Part shown: one piece after another, positions 7,647 to 10,803 of the stretch
Numbering within the stretch: the stretch's first letter is position 1
Layout: the number at the start of each line of letters is the position of its first letter
Origin: Actinoallomurus sp045806665
Lineage (GTDB): Bacteria > Actinomycetota > Actinomycetes > Streptosporangiales > Streptosporangiaceae
DNA: 10,803 nucleotides
Direction: 5' to 3'
NCBI GenBank assembly: GCA_045806665.1
Contig: JBJMIW010000320.1
Location: forward strand, 1 to 10,803
Notes under the pieces: generated by a model
The model's database searches: none
What the model was told of the DNA's origin: nothing
Seen by the model: the letters and a program-made list of their open reading frames with translations, nothing else
Made by a program: the position numbers and the translations under genes

Positions 7647-7829
7647 ATGAGTTCACAGCCGCGCGACGCGGGAGACGACGACGACCGGCAGACGAACGCG
7701 GCCGCGCGCCTGTCGGAGCAGGCCGCCGAGCACGTCGGCCGCCACTACGACGCGACCCAGGAGGCCTTCGTGGGTGAGCAGCGCAAGAAGGGCGAGCCGG
7801 AGGACGACGAGGACGTCTCTCCGCGCTGA
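7647..7829 (+). CDS. 60-aa acidic small protein, unknown function
   Basis: I do not recognise this family. The protein starts MSSQPRDAG and has an acidic stretch DDDD at 10-13. A central helix-prone section follows (about 16-48, RLSEQAAEHVGRHY then EAFVGEQRKK), and the tail is strongly acidic (GEPEDDEDVSPR, 49-60). There are no cysteines, no signal peptide and no membrane segment. The ATG at 7647 follows GGAGG (7637-7641) at five bases, a good ribosome site; a GTG at 7635 in frame is not needed. It lies 57 bases after the TPP enzyme gene in the same direction and before a strong terminator, so the two probably share a transcript. Function cannot be inferred beyond a possible small accessory or stress-related protein. 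Confidence 0.7.
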   Translation: MSSQPRDAGDDDDRQTNAAARLSEQAAEHVGRHYDATQEAFVGEQRKKGEPEDDEDVSPR

Positions 7830-7852
7830 GTCGCCCACCTGGGAGGTCGATG

Positions 7853-7890
7853 CGCCGACGCGGGTCCCGTTCGCGGGACCCGCGTCGGCG
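7853..7890. terminator. Bidirectional terminator: perfect 17-bp stem with TTCG loop
   Basis: The arms at 7853-7869 and 7874-7890 (CGGGACCCGCGTCGGCG) are perfectly complementary and enclose the exceptionally stable tetraloop TTCG (7870-7873). It sits between the stop of the rightward 60-aa gene (7829) and the stop of the leftward 53-aa gene (7902). This is exactly where a terminator serving both convergent units belongs. There is no strong T-run on either side, as is common in actinomycetes. Confidence 0.85.
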
Positions 7891-7901
7891 TGAAACCGTG
7901 T

Positions 7902-8063
7902 CTAGCCGTGCTCCGCACGCTCGGATCGGCGCGGTCCGCCTTCGACCTCGCGTTTGACCTCCCGTTCGGCCCGCCGCCGGGCCTCGGCGAAGTAGCGCTT
8001 GGGATCACGGATCATGCGCTCCGATCGATCGTCGGAGTCCTGCACGACGATGTCGTCCGCCAT
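7902..8063 (-). CDS. 53-aa highly charged small protein, unknown function
   Basis: The protein begins MADDIVVQDSDD, followed by a continuous charged helix with RDPKRYFAEARRRAEREVKR at residues 19-38, and ends in a Gly/Arg/Glu-rich tail. There are no cysteines, signal peptide or membrane segment. The start at 8063 is chosen over the in-frame upstream ATG at 8114 because GGAGG lies eight bases upstream and the added 17 residues look non-coding. It is the last gene of a minus-strand run below a GAF protein and a universal stress protein. The 133-base gap (8064-8196) leaves its co-transcription uncertain. A single long helix suggests it binds a partner or nucleic acid, but this is inference. Confidence 0.65.
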   Translation of the reverse strand: MADDIVVQDSDDRSERMIRDPKRYFAEARRRAEREVKREVEGGPRRSERAEHG

Positions 8064-8196
8064 ATCCACTCCCTCCCTATCCGCAAGTGTCGGTGCCGTT
8101 GAGGCGAAGGTCAATCTGGATCACCGGCGCCCTGCCGCCCGGCCGTTCGCCTCTTCGACCCGGTGCGGGTCCCCGGCGGTTCCCCTGCCACTCCGG

Positions 8197-9006
8197 TCAT
8201 CGGCCGAGCCGGAGAAGTCCCTCGTCCGTGGCGCCGTACGCGAGCGCGTCCGCGAGCAGGCCGGCCAGCAGCCGCACGAACGGCACCTCCGCCTCGGTCA
8301 CCCCGGCGACGTCGATGGCGTCCACCGTGAGGATGCCGAACGCCCGCTGCCCGGCGACCACCGGCACCGCGACGAAGGAGCGGTACCCGTGGTCCGCCGA
8401 GCCGCGCCATCCCGGCGGCGGGTCGGCCTCGACGTCCAGCGCCAGGACGTGCTCGTTGTGCCGGATCATCGCGAACACCGAGTCGCCCTCGACCGTGCCC
8501 TCCTCGAAGATCGTCACGGCCTCGTCCGCGCGGCCGGCGCAGTAGGCGGGCTCGAGTTTGCGCGGTTTGCCGGGGACGAAGCGGAACCAGCAGGCCCGGA
8601 CGCGCTCGGCGTCGATGAGGTGCGCCGCCGAGTCGAGGATCATCGGGACGGTGGCCTCTCGCAGGTTGCTCCGCTCCTGGCGGTTCGTGGTCGTCGCGAT
8701 GCGCCCCAACTGCCGCACGATCGGGTCGAGCGCGTCGTTCAGCGTCACCCGCATCTCGACGGCGGCCTCGATGGCCGCCTGCTCGGCCTCCTTGCGCAGC
8801 CGTTCCTTGCGGACCTGTTCGTAGCCGGGGACCGCGGCGCCCACCACGCTCATGGCGATGCTGAGCGCGATCCACCAGGGTTTCAGCGCGCCGCCGTCGC
8901 CCGCCTTGGCGCCCGCGAGGGCGACCAGGCCGACGGAGACGACGCTCAGCCCGGTCGTGAGATAGATGCGCCGGAGGGGACGATAGCGCCTGGGAGGAAG
9001 CCGCAC
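8197..9006 (-). CDS. Membrane-anchored GAF-domain protein
   Basis: The 269-aa protein has an Arg-rich N terminus (MRLPPRRYRPLRR) and two hydrophobic segments, about 15-34 and 42-61. A charged helical/coiled-coil linker follows (about 62-118, VRKERLRKEAEQAAIEAAVE), then one GAF domain (about 120-258). The GAF signature is seen in YRSFVAVPVVAGQRAFGILTVDAID (208-232). The two membrane helices form a hairpin that places the GAF domain in the cytoplasm. GAF domains bind small molecules, haem or cyclic nucleotides. No kinase, cyclase, phosphatase or HTH output is fused, so it would have to signal through a partner. The start codon is GTG at 9006; no good ribosome site precedes it and a leaderless start is possible. 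It lies 92 bases after the universal stress protein gene, same strand. Confidence 0.85.
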   Translation of the reverse strand: MRLPPRRYRPLRRIYLTTGLSVVSVGLVALAGAKAGDGGALKPWWIALSIAMSVVGAAVPGYEQVRKERLRKEAEQAAIEAAVEMRVTLNDALDPIVRQLGRIATTTNRQERSNLREATVPMILDSAAHLIDAERVRACWFRFVPGKPRKLEPAYCAGRADEAVTIFEEGTVEGDSVFAMIRHNEHVLALDVEADPPPGWRGSADHGYRSFVAVPVVAGQRAFGILTVDAIDVAGVTEAEVPFVRLLAGLLADALAYGATDEGLLRLGR

Positions 9007-9013
9007 CCACCGC

Positions 9014-9019
9014 AGATTA
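9014..9019 (-). promoter_or_regulatory. Possible -10 element for a leaderless GAF-gene transcript
   Basis: On the minus strand this reads TAATCT, matching TANNNT, and it ends seven bases before the GTG start codon at 9006. Transcription would start at or next to the GTG, which explains the poor ribosome site. A -35 match is not evident. It would let the GAF gene be expressed independently of the upstream Usp gene. Confidence 0.35.
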
Positions 9020-9098
9020 GGGGATCTTCGGCGGATTCGCTTGACGCCTGGTCATCATGTCCGTCATACGGCGCGCCGTCCCCGGCCGGTTGACCGGA

Positions 9099-9788
9099 TC
9101 AGGCGGAGGATTCCCGGACGACCGCGACCGGGCAGTGCGCCCGGTGCACGACGGCCTGGCTCACCGAGCCGAGCAGCATTCCGCTCAGGCCGGCGCGGCC
9201 GCGGGAACCGACCACGAGGAGCTCCGCCCCGGCGGACTCGTCGATGAGCACCCGGCTCGTCAGGCCGACGCGGACGACCGTGCGGACGTCAGGGCTCCGG
9301 TCCGCGAACCCCGCGAGCACGGTCTCCCCCGCGGCGCGGTCATCCTCCCGGTCCACGGCGTGGAGGACCGTGATCCCGCACTCGCGGTCGTGCGCCTCGG
9401 CGAACGCGAACCGGATCGCCGCCTCCGACAGCGGAGTGCCGTCCACGCCGACGACCACCCGGCCCGCGGAGGGACCGGGCGCGGCGTCCGGCAGGCCCGG
9501 GCGGACCACGACGACCGGCACGTCGGCGCGGATCGCGACCTCCATGGCGGTCGAGCCCGTGGCCAGGCGGGACATGGCCATGAATCCGGTGGAGCCGACC
9601 ACGATCATCGCCGCGTCGCCGACCTCGGCGAGCAGCCGGTCCGGCTCTCGCCTCGGCAGCACCCGTACGATCACGCCGCGCCGACCGGCCTCCTCGATCG
9701 CCCAGGCCACGGCCTCGTCCCCGGAGGGTGTTCCGTCCACATAGGCGATCAGGGGCCCCGCCGTCTCGGGACCCCGGGAGCCGTTCAT
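9099..9788 (-). CDS. Universal stress protein with two compact UspA domains
   Basis: The 229-aa protein carries two Usp domains. Both have the ATP-binding pattern G-2x-G-9x-G(S/T): GSTG 65-68 with GS 78-79, and GSRG 194-197 with GS 207-208. Each domain also has the N-terminal strand motif (IAYVDGTPSGDEAV, then VVVGVDGTPLSEAA). The first domain is only about 87 residues (11-97). The usual stretch between beta-2 (VRVLP) and the helix RLLAEV is missing, whereas a normal Usp domain is about 140. The second (109-226) is also short. The ATG at 9788 follows GGAAGG at three bases; upstream in-frame ATG codons at 9914 and 9998 would add Pro/Arg/Ser-rich low-quality sequence. Tandem Usp proteins bind ATP and are induced under hypoxia, starvation or dormancy in actinobacteria. 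A DosR-like box upstream agrees with that. Confidence 0.92.
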   Translation of the reverse strand: MNGSRGPETAGPLIAYVDGTPSGDEAVAWAIEEAGRRGVIVRVLPRREPDRLLAEVGDAAMIVVGSTGFMAMSRLATGSTAMEVAIRADVPVVVVRPGLPDAAPGPSAGRVVVGVDGTPLSEAAIRFAFAEAHDRECGITVLHAVDREDDRAAGETVLAGFADRSPDVRTVVRVGLTSRVLIDESAGAELLVVGSRGRAGLSGMLLGSVSQAVVHRAHCPVAVVRESSA

Positions 9789-9927
9789 CGTCCTTCCCGA
9801 AGATCCGCCGCGACCATCCCGCTCCTCCCGCCGGTCCGTCGGCCTCGGAGTCGCCGGCTCCGGTGAGGAGAGGCGAGAGCCCTCAGGCGGGACGGGGTAC
9901 CGCACGCGCTGCATAACAGGATTTCCA

Positions 9928-9948
9928 CTGCTTAGAGCGACTAAGCAG
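9928..9948. promoter_or_regulatory. Perfect 8-bp inverted repeat, candidate operator
   Basis: CTGCTTAG (9928-9935), a five-base spacer AGCGA, then CTAAGCAG (9941-9948). Perfect arms with a one-turn layout are typical of a dimeric regulator site. It is about 140 bases upstream of the Usp start codon and directly abuts the DosR-like palindrome. No known regulator consensus is matched. Confidence 0.45.
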
Positions 9949-9960
9949 GACAAAGGTCCC
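9947..9960 (-). promoter_or_regulatory. DosR/DevR-box-like palindrome upstream of the Usp gene
   Basis: The minus strand reads GGGACCTTTGTCCT. The mycobacterial DosR consensus is TTSGGGACTWWAGTCCCSAA. Nine of the ten palindromic core bases (GGGAC, four-base centre, GTCCC) match here, while the outer flanks do not. Usp genes are standard DosR-regulon members, and related boxes occur before Usp genes in other actinobacteria. The distance to the Usp start (about 160 bases) implies a long leader. Function is inferred from motif and context only. Confidence 0.45.
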
Positions 9961-10003
9961 TTTTCTGCGACCCGGCCGACTCTGCCGCAGACGGCCATGC
10001 CTC

Positions 10004-10020
10004 CGGACCATGGGAGTCCG
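10004..10020. repeat. Short inverted repeat CGGAC-N7-GTCCG
   Basis: Five-base perfect arms (10004-10008, 10016-10020) with a seven-base centre. It shares GGAC/GTCC half sites with the DosR-like box but with the wrong spacing. It may be a second weak site or chance. Confidence 0.25.
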
Positions 10021-10123
10021 CCCTGTCATCGACCCCCGACGATCCGGCCGGGCGCGTCTCGTGTCACCGCTCAGGGCGACGTCTTCTCCCCGCCGTTCCC
10101 CGAAGGCGTGATGAGACGGGCGA

Positions 10124-10140
10124 TTAAGGGAAGACCTTAA
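10124..10140. promoter_or_regulatory. Perfect inverted repeat TTAAGG-N5-CCTTAA before the F-subunit-like gene
   Basis: TTAAGG (10124-10129), GAAGA, CCTTAA (10135-10140) ends 13 bases before the ATG at 10154 and immediately before its ribosome site AAAGG (10143-10147). An A/T-rich palindrome here is unusual in such GC-rich DNA. It could be an operator over the transcription start, or a small hairpin in the leader that controls translation. Confidence 0.45.
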
Positions 10141-10153
10141 CGAAAGGCATGAC

Positions 10154-10369
10154 ATGGCCAAAATCGCGATCATCGGGGAAGGGACCAAGGTCACGGTGTT
10201 CGGGCTCGCCGGAGCGGTCGTCCTGCCCGCCGAAGAGCCGGAGGCCGTCCGCGCGGCCTGGCGCTCCCTGGGCACCGACGTCGCCATCGTCGTCCTGACC
10301 TCGCGGGCGGCCCGGAGCCTGGACGGTCAGACGTCCTCGTGGCCGCTGACCGTCGTGATGCCGCCATGA
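10154..10369 (+). CDS. 71-aa protein resembling V/A-type ATPase subunit F
   Basis: MAKIAIIGEGTKVTVFGLAG (1-20) matches the start of the V/A-ATPase F (NtpF/AtpF) family, whose pattern is a beta strand, then T-x-x-F-x-LAG. The protein continues with an Ala/Glu helix (26-40), a strand VAIVVLTSRAARSL (43-56) and WPLTVVMPP (63-71), the position of the family's PLPVVLPIP strand. True subunits are about 100 aa and have an extra C-terminal helix contacting the rotor stalk; that part is absent here. No other V-ATPase genes are in the window, so a role in a rotary ATPase is doubtful. A re-used Rossmann-like mini-domain is more likely. The ATG has AAAGG six bases upstream. The HAD gene follows 72 bases downstream on the same strand, probably in one transcript. 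Confidence 0.7.
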   Translation: MAKIAIIGEGTKVTVFGLAGAVVLPAEEPEAVRAAWRSLGTDVAIVVLTSRAARSLDGQTSSWPLTVVMPP

Positions 10370-10441
10370 CCATGCCGCTCACGCGTCGCGGATGGGCGGT
10401 CGTGAGGCGTGCGACAGGAGAGCGCGAGAAAGGCGACGCCC

Positions 10442-10803
10442 ATGCGGACGACATCCCACCAATGCGTACTCGCCGGTGACATCAGAGCGGTGATATTCGG
10501 CGTGGAAGGCGTCCTCGTCGACACCGCGCAGGCGTCCGCCTCGGCCTGGAAGTCCGTACTCGACCCGTTCCTGCGCTCGCACGCCGCCGTGTACGAGACG
10601 GAGTGCCGGTGCTTCGACGCGGTCACCGACCACCGCCGGCACATGCAGGGCCGGACCAGGCTGGAGGGGGTACGGGCATACCTCACGGCCTGTGAGATCC
10701 CGCTGTGCTACGACGCCGTACGCGGCCTGACCGCGCGCCACGAGGAGCTGTTCCTGACGTCCGTCCGCCGGCGCGGTGTCGACGAGGACGCCTTCCACGC
10801 CGA
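10442..10803 (+). CDS. HAD-superfamily (beta-phosphoglucomutase type) protein lacking catalytic aspartates, partial at right edge
   Basis: The first 120 residues are visible, and the frame is open to the end of the window. RAVIFGVEGVLVDTA (15-29) is the HAD motif I region, normally FDxDGVLxDTA. The nucleophile Asp is Gly (G20) and the general acid/base Asp is Glu (E22). The cap that follows (ASASAWKSVLDPFL; DHRRHMQGRTRLEGVRAYL at 63-81) matches the actinobacterial beta-phosphoglucomutase-like branch, in which DYRRYVDGRPRYDGVR-type sequence is usual. Such proteins often neighbour GH65 trehalose/maltose phosphorylases, so one may lie to the right. Without D20 no phospho-aspartyl intermediate can form, so this is probably a pseudoenzyme or binding protein. 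The ATG at 10442 has AAAGG eight bases upstream; an in-frame GTG at 10409 is an alternative. Confidence 0.8.
   Translation, partial: MRTTSHQCVLAGDIRAVIFGVEGVLVDTAQASASAWKSVLDPFLRSHAAVYETECRCFDAVTDHRRHMQGRTRLEGVRAYLTACEIPLCYDAVRGLTARHEELFLTSVRRRGVDEDAFHA

Larger units (their letters stand above)
9789..10153. other. 365-bp divergent intergenic control region, palindrome-rich
   Basis: No credible gene lies between the Usp start (9788, leftward) and the F-subunit-like gene (10154, rightward). A minus-strand open frame over 9883-10287 has no fitting ribosome site and overlaps the real gene, so it is not called. The region is locally richer in A/T than its surroundings and holds four inverted repeats, listed separately. 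It is the most regulation-dense stretch of the window. Confidence 0.6.

Noticed and set aside
8111..9093. Long open frames overlapping the GAF gene on both strands
   Set aside because: All are frame-shifted or antisense shadows. Only 8197-9006 gives membrane helices and a GAF domain.
9883..10287. A 134-codon minus-strand open frame in the Usp upstream region
   Set aside because: It overlaps the F-subunit-like gene antisense, has Arg/Ser-rich composition, no ribosome site and covers the palindromes.

Overview
The window is high-GC DNA with dense genes, strong GC bias at third codon positions, AGGAGG-type ribosome sites and some probably leaderless starts. This fits an actinomycete. The XRE/TPR-type regulator and the stress-gene content suggest the Streptosporangiales/Thermomonosporaceae side of the group, but that placement is an impression and was not tested by search. 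No rRNA, tRNA, CRISPR array, insertion sequence or integrase is visible.

Layout, left to right. (1) 1-1755: a minus-strand XRE-type regulator with a helical/TPR-like C-terminal part (89-1213), followed by a strong terminator hairpin (36-75). A small conserved-looking protein (1396-1755, +) is divergent from it, and the shared spacer holds a perfect 12-bp palindrome. (2) 1774-5723: a two-gene minus-strand operon. A large FAD plus Fe-S 2-hydroxyacid-type oxidoreductase (2841-5723) overlaps, by ATGA, a mandelate racemase-like enolase-superfamily enzyme (1774-2844). (3) 5805-7829: divergent from that operon is a PoxB-like thiamine diphosphate enzyme (5805-7589), then a 60-aa acidic protein (7647-7829). 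(4) 7853-7890: a perfect 17-bp hairpin with a TTCG loop separates this from minus-strand genes: a 53-aa charged protein (7902-8063), a membrane-anchored GAF protein (8197-9006) and a compact tandem universal stress protein (9099-9788). (5) 9789-10153: a 365-bp divergent control region with several palindromes, one of them DosR-box-like. (6) 10154-10803: a 71-aa protein resembling V/A-ATPase subunit F, then the start of a beta-phosphoglucomutase-type HAD protein whose catalytic aspartates are replaced. It runs off the right edge.

How the parts may work together (inference). Section 2 plus the TPP enzyme read as a 2-hydroxyacid module: racemase or dehydratase, then a flavin/Fe-S dehydrogenase giving a 2-oxoacid, then a PoxB-like decarboxylating oxidase. 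Both oxidoreductases would pass electrons to the respiratory chain. This resembles the logic of mandelate racemase/mandelate dehydrogenase/benzoylformate decarboxylase, and of lactate to pyruvate to acetate. The right part (Usp, GAF, DosR-like box, HAD) resembles a hypoxia/redox/dormancy gene set. The least ordinary features are the F-subunit-like mini-protein next to the active-site-less HAD, the clustered palindromes upstream of the Usp gene, and the hydroxyacid module.
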